This document shows positions 17,426-26,526 of a stretch of DNA of 64,000 nt, one piece after another. The first letter of the stretch is position 1; every line of letters starts with the position of its first letter. Source of the DNA: Actinokineospora fastidiosa (lineage in GTDB: Bacteria > Actinomycetota > Actinomycetes > Mycobacteriales > Pseudonocardiaceae); assembly GCF_014648415.1 (NCBI RefSeq), contig NZ_BMRB01000007.1, positions 124,001-188,000 on the forward strand. Reading direction: 5' to 3'. Under the pieces are notes generated by a model that saw only the letters and a list, made by a program, of their open reading frames with translations, did not search any database and was not told the origin of the DNA. The translations under genes and the position numbers were made by a program.

Positions 17426-18964
17426 TCAGCCGGTGGGCTGGTAGTTGTAGAGGGACGGGACCGCCATGCCCGACTGGGGGAGGGCCGTGACGCCGCCGTC
17501 GGTCACCAGCGCGTAGGTCATCCGGTAGAACGGGACGAACCACGCGTCCTCCACGAGGTGCCTGTTGAGGGCCCGCAGCTCGTCGAGCGCGTCCTCGGCC
17601 TGCGCCGCCTGGATCTTCGGCACCAGCGACCGCACCGTCTCGTCGGTGTAGCCGAAGACGTTGAACGTGCCCGGCAGCACGAGGTCCTTGATCGCCAGCC
17701 AGTCGGTGGCGGGCTGCCCGTTGTTCATGACGAACCCGGAGAACTCGCGGTCCTGGAAGATCCGCCGCAGCGCGTCGCCCTGGTCGACGTCCACCCAGGT
17801 GAGGGTGATCCCGACGTCGGCGAGGTCGGACTGGAGCGAGGCGGCGATGGCGTCGGAGACGATGGAGGTCATGCGCGGCATCTTCAGCTCGAAGCCGTCC
17901 GCGTGCCCGGCCTCCGCCAGCAGTTGCTTGGCCTTCTCCGGGTCGTGCGCGTAGTACGAGTCGAGGCTTTCGTCGTAGGCGACGGTGTCGGCGCCGAAGA
18001 CCTGGCTGGTGACGGCGCCCTTGCCCCGGCGGATCTGCTCCAGCATCGTCTTGCGGTCGATGGCGTGGTTGAGCGCCTGCCGCACCCGGACGTCGGCGAG
18101 TTCGGGGGTCACCACCCCGGCGCGGTCGAACAGCAGGATGCCCTGGTAGTCGAAGTCGACCGGGGTCGTCGTCAGGGTGGTGGCGCCCTCCAGGCTCGCC
18201 TGCTGGTTGGCGTCCTGCACGACGGCCGTGTCGATCTGCCCGGTCTTGAGGCCGTTGACGATGGCCGTCTCGTTGTCGAACACCGTCATGGTGACGCCGT
18301 CGAACGGCAGGCGCTCGCCCCAGTAGTCGTCGGCGCGCCGGTAGACCCACTTCGTCCCGACGACGGTCTGGGCGGCGTCCAGTTCGTACGGTCCCGTGCC
18401 GTCGGGCGTGGTCTTCAACCTCTCGGCGTCGGCGAACGCCGCGGGGTTGGCCATGAGACCGGCGGCGTCCGACAGGTAGTAGAGGTAGGCGGGGTCCGGG
18501 GCGTCCAGGTGCAGCACGACACGGGTCGCGTCGATCACCTCCACCCGCTCCAGGCCGGAGAGCCACTTGGCGTTGGCCCCGCTGCTCGCCTTGAAGCGCT
18601 CCAGGTTCGCCTTGACCGCCGCGGCGTCGAACGGCGTCCCGTCGTCGAACCTGACGTCATCGCGCAGCGTCAGCGACAGCTTCGTGCGGTCGGTGTCCCA
18701 GGTCCACCCGGTGGCCAGCATCGGGCTGTAGGCGCCGTCGGGCTCGCGCTTGACCAGGGAGTCGTAGGCGGCCTGGAAGAAGGGCAGCGCGCCGCCGATC
18801 GCGGTCACCGGGTCGAGGCTCTGCGGGAACGTCATCGTGGCGATGTCGAGGGTCGGGTCGCTCTGCCCGGCAGCCCCGCCGCCTGCTCCGGCGCATCCCG
18901 CCAGTACGAGGGCAGCTGCCACAACACCCGCCGAGCCCGCGGTCGGGAACCTGCGGATCCTCAT
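17426..18964 (-). CDS. extracellular solute-binding lipoprotein (SBP family 5)
   Basis: This 512-residue protein starts at an ATG with CAGGAG upstream. The signal peptide ends in lipobox LVLAGC, placing the lipid-bearing Cys at residue 23. The mature protein is a family-5 binding protein of the Opp/Dpp class: SLDPVTAIGGALPFFQAAYDSL at the start, DVRFDDGTPFDA, VRQALNHAIDRKTML and the typical lobes. It captures the substrate outside the cell and feeds the permeases encoded downstream. The family name suggests peptides, but the glycosidases on both sides argue for beta-linked oligosaccharides. It is first in the importer operon and is read divergently from the TetR gene. Confidence 0.9.
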   Translation of the reverse strand: MRIRRFPTAGSAGVVAAALVLAGCAGAGGGAAGQSDPTLDIATMTFPQSLDPVTAIGGALPFFQAAYDSLVKREPDGAYSPMLATGWTWDTDRTKLSLTLRDDVRFDDGTPFDAAAVKANLERFKASSGANAKWLSGLERVEVIDATRVVLHLDAPDPAYLYYLSDAAGLMANPAAFADAERLKTTPDGTGPYELDAAQTVVGTKWVYRRADDYWGERLPFDGVTMTVFDNETAIVNGLKTGQIDTAVVQDANQQASLEGATTLTTTPVDFDYQGILLFDRAGVVTPELADVRVRQALNHAIDRKTMLEQIRRGKGAVTSQVFGADTVAYDESLDSYYAHDPEKAKQLLAEAGHADGFELKMPRMTSIVSDAIAASLQSDLADVGITLTWVDVDQGDALRRIFQDREFSGFVMNNGQPATDWLAIKDLVLPGTFNVFGYTDETVRSLVPKIQAAQAEDALDELRALNRHLVEDAWFVPFYRMTYALVTDGGVTALPQSGMAVPSLYNYQPTG

Positions 18965-19019
18965 AGGTCACTCCTGTCCTGAGCAGCCGGGTTTCGTCGC
19001 CCGCGCAACCGATCCGCAA

Positions 19020-19039
19020 AACTAACCATGTGGTAAGTT
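19020..19039. promoter_or_regulatory. palindromic operator, probable TetR site
   Basis: The 20-bp sequence has near-perfect dyad symmetry, AACTNACCAYRTGGTNAGTT, and sits between the divergent importer operon and the TetR gene, ~55 bases from the lipoprotein ATG. Size and position suit a TetR dimer controlling both directions. Confidence 0.7.
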
Positions 19040-19138
19040 CTGTTGGCGACATGGTAGGCACACCACCACGCTCGATGTCCAGCACCGTTCGGTATCACCG
19101 GTGATGCCCCACCGGGCCCCGATCCACGAGGAGACACG

Positions 19139-19783
19139 ATGACGAGTCCGGACCTCGGCCATGTCGCGACCGACGCGCGGGCTCGCGTCCGCAGGCACAC
19201 CAAGGGCGACCGCACCAAGGAGCGGATCATCGACGCCGCCGCCGACCTGTTCGCCCAGTCCGGGTACCTCGCGGTGTCCCTCAGGGACATCGCCGCCCGG
19301 GCGAAGATCACCCACGCCGGTCTCCTGCACCACTTCCCCGGCGGCAAGGACGAACTGCTCATCCGGGTGCTCGAACAACGCGACGCGAACGACGCCGCCG
19401 TCCTGTTCGACGAGACCCTCAGCGCCTGGGAGCACCTCGACCAGACGGTCGGCATCGTCGAGCGGAACGCCAGGACACCCGGGCTCGTCGCGCTGTACGC
19501 CAAGCTCTCCAACGAGGCGAGCGACGCCGAGCACCCGGCGCACACCTACTTCCGCCGCCGTTACGAGATCCTGCGGGCCCACTTCGCCGCGGTCCTCGGC
19601 GAGCTGATGGACCAGCCCGGCCTCGCCCCGGACAGCGCGGCGCAACAGCTCATCGCGCTCCTCGACGGGCTCCAGACGCAGTGGCTGCTCGCTCCCGGGA
19701 CGATCGACATGCGCGCCCGCCTGATCGACTTCCTCGCCCTGCTCGGCGTCGACACGACCGGCTGGAGCACGGATTCGGCCTGA
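19139..19783 (+). CDS. TetR-family transcriptional regulator
   Basis: This 214-residue protein has an N-terminal TetR helix-turn-helix (residues ~20-70): RTKERIIDAAADLFAQSGY, SLRDIAARAKITHAGLLHHF and KDELLIRVLE. The C-terminal half is a variable helical ligand-binding domain (HPAHTYFRRRYEILRAHF, DGLQTQWLL). It heads the plus-strand set with GH3 and GH1 and is divergent from the importer operon. A 20-bp palindrome lies upstream. I infer a repressor released by an imported sugar or a breakdown product, which would control uptake and hydrolysis together. Confidence 0.9.
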   Translation: MTSPDLGHVATDARARVRRHTKGDRTKERIIDAAADLFAQSGYLAVSLRDIAARAKITHAGLLHHFPGGKDELLIRVLEQRDANDAAVLFDETLSAWEHLDQTVGIVERNARTPGLVALYAKLSNEASDAEHPAHTYFRRRYEILRAHFAAVLGELMDQPGLAPDSAAQQLIALLDGLQTQWLLAPGTIDMRARLIDFLALLGVDTTGWSTDSA

Positions 19784-19843
19784 GGTCCGCCATCCGCCGC
19801 GATCGGACGCGCCCACTCCACCCACCCACGAGGGAGACGCCCC

Positions 19844-22153
19844 ATGCCTGACCAGAAGGACCGCTCCATCCCGATAGAGCTCAAGGCATCACTGACCTCG
19901 GGCAGCGGCACCTGGCACTCGACGGGCGCGCCGGGCCTCGTGCGCCCGTTCCTGCTCGCCGACGGGCCGCACGGGGTGCGCCGCCAGCGCACGGGCGGTG
20001 ACGCGCTCGGCATCGGCGACAGCGTCCCGGCCACGTGCTTCCCGCCCGGAGTGGCCCTCGGCTCGACCTGGGACCCGGAGCTGGTGCGCCGCGTCGGGGC
20101 GGCCCTCGGCCAGGAGGCGGCCGCCCTGGAGGTGGACGTGCTCCTCGGCCCCGGCATGAACATCAAGCGCTCCCCGCTCGGCGGCCGCAACTTCGAGTAC
20201 CTCTCCGAGGACCCGCACCTCACCGGCAGGCTCGCCGCCGCCTACGTCGAGGGCGTCCAGTCCAGCGGCGTCGGCGCGTGCGTGAAGCACTTCGCGGTGA
20301 ACAACCAGGAGACGGACCGCATGCGGGTCTCCGCCGAGGTCGACCAGCGGGCCCTGCGCGAGATCTACCTCCGCGCGTTCGAGCACGTCGTCAAGGCCGC
20401 GCGCCCGGCGATGGTGATGAGCGCCTACAACCGGATCAACGGCGTCCCCGCGAGCGAGGACCACTGGCTGCTCACCCGGCTGCTGCGCGAGGAGTGGGGC
20501 TTCGACGGGGTCGTCGTGTCCGACTGGGGCGCCGTCGACGACCGGGTCGCCGCCCTCCGCGCCGGTCTCGACCTGGAGATGCCGCCGACCGGCACGGACG
20601 GCGAGGTCGTGGCCGCCGTCGACCGGGGGGAACTGGACGAATCCGCTCTCGACGCCGTCGTCGACCGCCTGCGCCGCCTCGAAGCCAGGCTCGGCGGCGC
20701 CAAGGAGCCCGCCTCCGAACCGGAACTGGCCGCGATCCGCGACCGCAACGCCGACCTGGCCAGGGAAGCCGCCGCGCAGGCCGCGGTGCTGCTGACCAAC
20801 GACGGGGTGCTCCCGCTCGACCGCTCGTCGCTCGATTCCGTCGCGGTCATCGGCGAGTTCGCCCGCACACCGCGCTTCCAGGGCGGTGGCTCCTCCCGCA
20901 TCGTGCCGACGGGGGTGAGTTCGGCCCTGGACGCGCTCACCCGGCGGCTGGGAGCCGACGTCGTCCGGTTCGCACCGGGGTACACCGTGGACGGCTCCGG
21001 TGACGACGCGCTGGCACTCGCCGCGGTCGAGGCCGCCCGCGCCGCCCACGTCGCCGTGGTCTTCCTGGGACTGCCCGAGCACGCCGAGTCCGAGGGCTTC
21101 GACCGCACGACGCTCGACCTGCCCACCGACCAGGTGAGCCTGCTGGAGCGGGTCGCCGCCGTCGCGCCGCGCGTGGTCGTCGTGCTGTCGAACGGCGGCG
21201 TCGTGTCGGTGGCCGAATGGCGGCACCACGCCAACGCGATCCTGGAGGGTTGGCTGCTCGGCCAGGCGGGCGGGGAGGCGACCGCGGACCTCCTCCTCGG
21301 TGACCGCGCCCCCTCGGGCAGGCTCGCCGAGACCATCCCCCTGCGGCTCGAGGACCACCCCAGCTACCCGACCTTCCCCGGCGCCGACGGGATCTCGGTG
21401 TACGGGGAGAGCGTCCACGTGGGGTACCGGTACTTCGACACGGTGGACCGGCCGGTCGCCTTCCCGTTCGGGCACGGCCTGACCTACACCCGCTTCGAGT
21501 ACTCGGACCTCCGGGTGGTCGCCCCGGCCGAGAACAGCTGGGAGGTGACGTTCTCGGTGACGAACACGGGCGATCGGGACGGCCGGGAGGTCGCCCAGCT
21601 CTACGTCGGCCCGGTCGAGGACCAGCCGACCCGCCCGCGCGCAGAGCTGCGCGGCTTCGTCGCACTCGACCTGCGGCCCGGCGAGACGACCACCGTCACG
21701 CTTCCCCTGACGGCCACCGACCTGCAGACGTGGGACGCACGCGGGCAGCGCTGGACCGTGCGCCCGGGCGACTACGCCGTTCACGTGGGAGCGTCATCGC
21801 GGGACGTGCGGCTGCGGACCACAGTGCACAGTGACGGCGACCGCGTCCTGGCGCCGCTCACCGCACAGTCCACCATCGCCGAATGGCGGGCCGACCCCGC
21901 GGGACGGCAGGTGCTCGCCACGCTCCTCGACCGGGTCTCCCGGTCCGGCCTGGCGTCGTCGGTCGCCCCCGAGCTGGTGCGGATGTTCCTGTCCATCCCG
22001 CTCGACAAGCTGCGCTCCTTCGGTCTCGGGGTCACCTCGGCGACCGTGGCGGAGCTGGTGCGGGAAGCCGGCGCCCGCCAGGCGGAACTCCTCGCCGCGG
22101 GTGCGTACCGCCGCCCGGGAGCGGCCCGGAACCACAGCCAGGAGACACCATGA
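19844..22153 (+). CDS. GH3 beta-glucosidase-type glycoside hydrolase
   Basis: This 769-residue protein has the usual GH3 order: an N-terminal barrel (GLVRPFLLADGPHGVRRQ, VDVLLGPGMNIKRSPLGGRN, GACVKHFAVNNQETDR), then an alpha/beta sandwich and a fibronectin-III-like domain (VTFSVTNTGDRDGREVAQLY). The nucleophile is Asp227 in VVSDWG. The last ~95 residues form a helical tail found in several bacterial beta-glucosidases. There is no signal peptide, so it is cytoplasmic. It starts 60 bases after the TetR gene with GAGGGAG upstream and ends in an ATGA overlap with the GH1 gene. It likely removes terminal beta-linked glucose, or a related sugar, from imported oligomers. Confidence 0.93.
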   Translation: MPDQKDRSIPIELKASLTSGSGTWHSTGAPGLVRPFLLADGPHGVRRQRTGGDALGIGDSVPATCFPPGVALGSTWDPELVRRVGAALGQEAAALEVDVLLGPGMNIKRSPLGGRNFEYLSEDPHLTGRLAAAYVEGVQSSGVGACVKHFAVNNQETDRMRVSAEVDQRALREIYLRAFEHVVKAARPAMVMSAYNRINGVPASEDHWLLTRLLREEWGFDGVVVSDWGAVDDRVAALRAGLDLEMPPTGTDGEVVAAVDRGELDESALDAVVDRLRRLEARLGGAKEPASEPELAAIRDRNADLAREAAAQAAVLLTNDGVLPLDRSSLDSVAVIGEFARTPRFQGGGSSRIVPTGVSSALDALTRRLGADVVRFAPGYTVDGSGDDALALAAVEAARAAHVAVVFLGLPEHAESEGFDRTTLDLPTDQVSLLERVAAVAPRVVVVLSNGGVVSVAEWRHHANAILEGWLLGQAGGEATADLLLGDRAPSGRLAETIPLRLEDHPSYPTFPGADGISVYGESVHVGYRYFDTVDRPVAFPFGHGLTYTRFEYSDLRVVAPAENSWEVTFSVTNTGDRDGREVAQLYVGPVEDQPTRPRAELRGFVALDLRPGETTTVTLPLTATDLQTWDARGQRWTVRPGDYAVHVGASSRDVRLRTTVHSDGDRVLAPLTAQSTIAEWRADPAGRQVLATLLDRVSRSGLASSVAPELVRMFLSIPLDKLRSFGLGVTSATVAELVREAGARQAELLAAGAYRRPGAARNHSQETP

Positions 22154-23322
22154 CGAGCACCTTCCCCGGCGGTTTCCTGTGGGGAGCCGCGACCGCCGCG
22201 CACCAGGTCGAGGGCAACAACACCACGAGCGACCTGTGGGCCGTCGAGAACGCGCCGGAGTCGATCATGCCCGAGCGCAGCGGCGACGCCTGCGACAGCT
22301 ACCACCGGTGGCCGGAAGACCTCGACATCGTGCGCGACATCGGCCTCAACTGCTACCGGTTCGGCATCGAGTGGGCGCGCGTCGAGCCCGCGCCCGGCCA
22401 CACCTCGCGGGCGCAGCTCGCGCACTACCGGCGGATGGTCGAGGGGTGCTTCGAGCGCGGCCTGACGCCCGTGGTGACGCTGCACCACTTCACCACCCCG
22501 GCGTGGTTCCGCGCGGCGGGCGGGTGGACCACGGGCGAGGGCGTCTCCCGCTTCCGCGACTACGTCCGCTCGGTGCTGCCGATCCTCGACGGCGTCGAGT
22601 GGGTGTGCACCATCAACGAGCCGAACATGCTCGCGATGATGAGCGCGATGCTCAAGCGCGGTGAGCGCCACGAGAACGTGGCAGGCGCGATGCCCCCACC
22701 GGACCAGGACGTCGCCGACGCGTTGATCGCAGCGCACCGCGCCGCCCGCGAGGAACTCGCCACCCTGCCGCGGGTGCGCTCCGGCTGGACCGTGGCGAAC
22801 CAGAACTTCCAGGCAGCGGCAGGCGCGGAAGACCTGACGGCGGAGTGGTCCCGTTCCCGTGAGGACCAGTTCCTCGACGTCGCCAAGGACGACGACTTCA
22901 TCGGCGTGCAGGCCTACACCCGGGTCGTCATCGGCCCGGACGGCCCGCGCGACCCCGGCGGTGCGCGCAGGACGCTCACCGGCTGGGAGTTCTACCCCGA
23001 GGCGCTGGAGGGCGCCGTCCGCCACACCGCCCGGCGGGTCGGGCCCACCGTGCCGATCCTGGTCACGGAGAACGGGATCGCGACAGCCGACGACGCGGAG
23101 CGGGTCGACTACACCCGCCGTGCTCTGACCGGGCTGGCCCGCGCCATCGACGACGGTGTCGACGTACGCGGCTACCTCCACTGGTCGCTGCTCGACAACT
23201 ACGAGTGGGGGTCGTGGACACCGACCTTCGGCCTCGTGTCCGTCGATCGCGAGACCTTCACCCGCACGATCAAGCCCAGCGCGCGCTGGTACGGCGGAGT
23301 CGCCCGCGCCGGGAGTCTCTGA
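22150..23322 (+). CDS. GH1 beta-glycosidase
   Basis: The ATG at 22150 overlaps the GH3 stop, giving 390 residues. Family features run in order: FPGGFLWGAATAAHQVEG at the start, YRFGIEWARVEP, LHHFTTPAWF, acid/base Glu157 in TINEPN, nucleophile Glu307 in VTENGI, and YLHWSLLDNYEWG near the end. It is somewhat shorter than typical GH1 enzymes (~450), mainly through short loops. It has no signal peptide and probably completes intracellular breakdown of short beta-glycosides with the GH3 enzyme. Translation is coupled to GH3. Confidence 0.93.
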   Translation: MTSTFPGGFLWGAATAAHQVEGNNTTSDLWAVENAPESIMPERSGDACDSYHRWPEDLDIVRDIGLNCYRFGIEWARVEPAPGHTSRAQLAHYRRMVEGCFERGLTPVVTLHHFTTPAWFRAAGGWTTGEGVSRFRDYVRSVLPILDGVEWVCTINEPNMLAMMSAMLKRGERHENVAGAMPPPDQDVADALIAAHRAAREELATLPRVRSGWTVANQNFQAAAGAEDLTAEWSRSREDQFLDVAKDDDFIGVQAYTRVVIGPDGPRDPGGARRTLTGWEFYPEALEGAVRHTARRVGPTVPILVTENGIATADDAERVDYTRRALTGLARAIDDGVDVRGYLHWSLLDNYEWGSWTPTFGLVSVDRETFTRTIKPSARWYGGVARAGSL

Positions 23323-23330
23323 CGTCCGCT

Positions 23331-23369
23331 CCGGTGCGGGCCGTCCACCATGGACCTCCACCGCACCGG
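23331..23369 (+). terminator. hairpin after the GH3-GH1 operon
   Basis: CCGGTGCGG and CCGCACCGG form 9-bp arms 8 bases after the GH1 stop, enclosing a second small hairpin (GTCC-ACCA-TGGAC). Confidence 0.55.
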
Positions 23370-23428
23370 CGTCGACCGCGCGTCGCTGATCGCTCGTTCA
23401 CCGCCGACCGACCACGATGGAGGACCCG

Positions 23429-24934
23429 ATGCGCCTGGTGGCCGCACTCACCGCGGTGGCAACCACCGCCGCACTGGCCGTTGCCGCTTCCCCGGCGGCG
23501 GTCGCGGACGCGCCCGCGCCGCGCCACGTCTGCGTCGCCGGGGTGCCGGAGACCGACCCGCTGGCACCGGGACCGGTGGACATCTGCCTCACCGTCTTCA
23601 GACCTGCCGCGGCCGCGCACGGGCGGGTGCCGGTGCTGCTGCACAGCCACGGCTGGGGCGGCTCCCGCGAAACCGCTCCGGAGTCGGTCCAGCGTTACCT
23701 CGATGCCGGTTTCGGCGTGGTCAGCATCGACCAGCGCGGCTTCGGCGAGAGCGGCGGGAAGGCGCACGTGGGCGACCCGGCGTTCGAGGGCGAGGACGTC
23801 ATCCGGGTGATCGACTACGTCGCGTCGCTGGACTGGGTGCGCAAGACCGGCCCGAGCGACCCGGTGCTGGGCGCTGTCGGCGGTTCCTACGGCGGCGGCT
23901 ACCAGTTCGCGGGCGCGTTCGCCGAGATCGCCAAGACCGGCCGGACGCGGTTCGACGCGCTCGCCCCGCAGATCACGTGGTCGTCCCTGAACGAGAGCCT
24001 CGCCCCCCGCGAGGTCGTGCGCACGACGTGGGTGACCGCCCTCTACGCCATCGCCCCCGGCGCGCACACCTCGACGCTCCACGCTGGCTACGCCGAAGGT
24101 CTGCTCACCGGCCACTGGCCTGCCACGATGGACGAGTTCTTCCACGACAACGGCCCCGCCCACCACGCCGCCGCTGGCAGGCGGCTGGACATCCCGGTGC
24201 TGCTGCACCAGGGGATCAACGACAACCTGTTCCCGCTGGACCAGGCGATCGACAACTTCGACATGGCGCTCACCGACCGCGCCCGCGCCCGGAGCATGCT
24301 CGTCGGCTACAACGGCGGCCACGTGCTCCCCTCCGCCCTCCCCGCGGGCTACGCCGTCTCGGGCGACACGTGCTCCGCCCGACTCGGCGGTTCCGGCTAC
24401 GACGAACTCGAACTGCGGTTCCTGGCCGAAAACCTCCAGGGCGCGCCCCGCACGCTGACCGGGTACGGCCGCTACCACCTCATGACCGCCGAGGGCGGGT
24501 GCGTCAGCGTGGACTTCGTCAAGCCGACCACCACGGCCGAACTGCCCGACATCCTCACCACCGCGGCCGTGGGCCTGCCGCAGGCGATCAAGATCGCGGA
24601 CGGCCCGCTCACCCTCGCCGGTTCGCCGTCGCTGAACGCCCTGGTCACGACGCTGGGCCTGGACAGCCGCGCGTTCTTCGCGCTCAGCGTCGGCACCTCG
24701 CCCCTGGACGCCAGGGTGATCCAGAACAACGTGCTCCCGCACCGCGAGGAGAGCCTGAACCTGGGCACCCGCCGCACGATCGAGCTGCCCGCGGTCGCCG
24801 CGGCGGTCCCGGCGGGCAGTTCCCTGTTCCTCACCGTCACCCCGATCTCGGACATGTTCGTCCTCCACGGCAGCCGCACACCCAGCGCAATGGTGCTGCG
24901 AGACGTCACCGTGCGGCTGCCTGTCGTGGGGTGA
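23429..24934 (+). CDS. secreted alpha/beta hydrolase (X-Pro dipeptidyl-peptidase-like)
   Basis: The ATG at 23429 has GGAGG six bases upstream and is preferred over the ATG at 23417, giving 501 residues. The signal peptide (LVAALTAVATTAALAVAA) is cleaved after ADA near residue 28. The hydrolase core has PVLLHSHGWGGS (oxyanion region), VVSIDQRGFGES and nucleophile Ser153 in GGSYGGGY. Asp follows in INDN and His in GGHVLP. The C-terminal beta-domain resembles the PepX/CocE C-terminus. Such enzymes act on peptides or esters outside the cell. It stands after the glycosidases behind a hairpin, so it may be separately transcribed. Confidence 0.85.
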   Translation: MRLVAALTAVATTAALAVAASPAAVADAPAPRHVCVAGVPETDPLAPGPVDICLTVFRPAAAAHGRVPVLLHSHGWGGSRETAPESVQRYLDAGFGVVSIDQRGFGESGGKAHVGDPAFEGEDVIRVIDYVASLDWVRKTGPSDPVLGAVGGSYGGGYQFAGAFAEIAKTGRTRFDALAPQITWSSLNESLAPREVVRTTWVTALYAIAPGAHTSTLHAGYAEGLLTGHWPATMDEFFHDNGPAHHAAAGRRLDIPVLLHQGINDNLFPLDQAIDNFDMALTDRARARSMLVGYNGGHVLPSALPAGYAVSGDTCSARLGGSGYDELELRFLAENLQGAPRTLTGYGRYHLMTAEGGCVSVDFVKPTTTAELPDILTTAAVGLPQAIKIADGPLTLAGSPSLNALVTTLGLDSRAFFALSVGTSPLDARVIQNNVLPHREESLNLGTRRTIELPAVAAAVPAGSSLFLTVTPISDMFVLHGSRTPSAMVLRDVTVRLPVVG

Positions 24935-25059
24935 GGTCGGGTGGCTGGGCAGGTGATCCCGGCAAGCCTGCGGCGCTGCGGTCCAGGACGACGGGCGTCC
25001 CCCGCAGGAGTTCCGCCATGGTTGCCGTTACTGCGAGAGTGGGGGCGGATCAGCTGGTG

Positions 25060-25485
25060 ATGTCGTCGGAGTGATCTCCGTGGTCTTTCTGGTGGGTGAG
25101 GTCGCGGACGCCGCGCAGCGGGGAGAAGATCAGCCAGAGGGGGCCAGCAGTCCGCCGAGTGCGGCGATCCAGAGGGCTTCGGGGGTGCCGGTGGCGAGTG
25201 CGCCGCCGAGGAAGCTGGCGGATGGGATGAGGCTCCAGAGGAGGAAGCGCATGGTGGCGTTCATCCGGCCGCAGGTGGTCGGGGCAGAGTAGTTGGCGGA
25301 AGCTGACCTGCACGATGTGAAGACACCACGCAGAAGGAGCCGATGAAGGATCCGGCGGCGAAGAAGGAGCAGTCCGGTTCCGGGGGTGACAGGAGGATCA
25401 GCAGGGCCGCCGCGGCGCCTGTGGTGGTGGTCAGCAGCAGTGATCGGACGTGGCCGAGGCAGTGGGACCAGCCTCGCGTGCGCGG
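25060..25485 (-). pseudogene. frameshifted relic of an MFS transporter
   Basis: Three frames in succession spell the end of a major-facilitator transporter: ALLILLSPPEPDCSF and GSFIGSFCVV, then QVSFRQLLCPDHL, then MNATMRFLLWSLIPSASFLG, GGALATGTPEALWIAALGG and PLWLIFSPLRGVRDL. The order and content match the last four membrane helices of actinobacterial MFS exporters. At least two single-base shifts and the loss of the N-terminal two thirds show it is dead. Confidence 0.75.
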
Positions 25486-25490
25486 GGACG

Positions 25491-25706
25491 ATGCACTACG
25501 TCCACGTGTGGGAGCACCTGAGTCCGGACCTATCCCACATCAGCTGGCGCAAGAGCAGCTTCAGAGGCGGAAACGGCGGCGAGTGCGTCGACGCCGCCAT
25601 CGGTGCCGTCCGGGACAGCAAGAATCCCAGCGGCGGCATGGTGGTCGTCACCGACCTGAGGGACTTGGTCCAGGCCGTCAAGACAGGCCGGATCAGCCAT
25701 CGCTGA
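25491..25706 (+). CDS. DUF397 domain protein
   Basis: The ATG at 25491 gives 71 residues. ISWRKSSFRGGNGGECVDAA and VRDSKNPSGGMVVVT are the hallmark DUF397 motifs. These small proteins usually sit beside an XRE-type helix-turn-helix gene and are thought to form a regulatory or toxin-antitoxin-like pair in actinobacterial development. No such partner is seen here, so this copy is an orphan. The frame is intact and the core (ISWRKSS to VVVTD) is of normal length. Confidence 0.8.
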   Translation: MHYVHVWEHLSPDLSHISWRKSSFRGGNGGECVDAAIGAVRDSKNPSGGMVVVTDLRDLVQAVKTGRISHR

Positions 25707-26122
25707 TGTGTCGACGCATCCACGATCAGTCGACCCGCCATGTCCTCGAACGTCAGATCCCGCTGGCTCGCCGGGTACGAGCGGGATCGGGTTCCGCGCG
25801 ATCCCCAGCCGCGGCACCGCCAGCACCCGGCGAGCATCCGCGACTAATCCCGCCAAGGACAACGGACTACCGGCATCGCCGGGCGCGCCACTTACGGCTC
25901 GTCGGCTTGAGCGCATATACGCATGGGGACTCCCGAACTCGCCGAGGCCCCCGCAGCGATCTGGCGGAGCCGCCCAGATGCCCACTCCCGTGAGGGCATT
26001 TACATGCCAAGCCTCCGGTCAGCCGTCACCAACCTCGTCCAGCAGCAGATTCACGGCACCCAACGCCCTACGAAAACCCCGGAGGGGTCCCAGCCGCATC
26101 CCGCTGGTTTTAGTTTCCGTCC
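25707..26122. other. intergenic, no gene seen
   Basis: No frame here has both a start with a ribosome-binding site and recognisable content. Confidence 0.4.
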
Positions 26123-26167
26123 CATAACGAGGCCGCACGATGTCGCCATCGTGCGGGCCTCGTTATG
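26123..26167 (-). terminator. long hairpin terminator after the Rhs/immunity genes
   Basis: CATAACGAGGC-CGCACGAT pairs with ATCGTGCGGGCCTCGTTATG over about 19 bp with one bulged base and a 6-base loop. It lies ~20 bases past the immunity gene stop. The palindrome would serve either strand. Confidence 0.75.
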
Positions 26168-26188
26168 ATACGGCGATCAAACGCTGGC

Positions 26189-26518
26189 TTATTCCATTTT
26201 GGCCGCCCGACTCTGCAGCTCTGCGGCCACGTTATCCCAGTCCGGTCCGAAGCACAGCAGGTCGTTGGCCGCTTCCCGCAGCAAAGCCGCATCGCCGGGC
26301 CGCTGCAAACACGCGAGCCGGTAAGCCAGGTTGCGAGCCCAGACCGGAAGGGCCATCCAGTCCTCCGCCAAGACCGCCCGCAATGCCGCGAGAATGTCCT
26401 CCGAGTCGGCGAAGGTGATCAGCTCGACAAAGGTTCGAGCGGACTCATTGATGGAACCCTGCGCAGGTTCACCGTGCGACACCATCAGCGCGCGCATCGC
26501 TTGGTCGAGGCTGGACAT
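26189..26518 (-). CDS. small helical protein, probable immunity protein for the Rhs toxin
   Basis: The ATG at 26518 has AGGA overlapping the Rhs stop codon, giving 109 residues; a TTG at 26524 is possible. The sequence is all helical, acidic and cytoplasmic (AMRALMVSHGEP, TFVELITFADSEDILAALRA, WMALPVWARNLAYRLACLQR). It resembles HEAT-like immunity proteins but matches no family I can name. Its position, 9 bases after a polymorphic-toxin C-terminus and before a terminator, is the classical place of an immunity gene. I infer that it binds and neutralises that toxin tip. Confidence 0.7.
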   Translation of the reverse strand: MSSLDQAMRALMVSHGEPAQGSINESARTFVELITFADSEDILAALRAVLAEDWMALPVWARNLAYRLACLQRPGDAALLREAANDLLCFGPDWDNVAAELQSRAAKME

Positions 26519-26526
26519 GATCAATC

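Noticed and set aside
19889-21784. 631-codon minus-strand frame
   Set aside because: Antisense to GH3, which has all family motifs.
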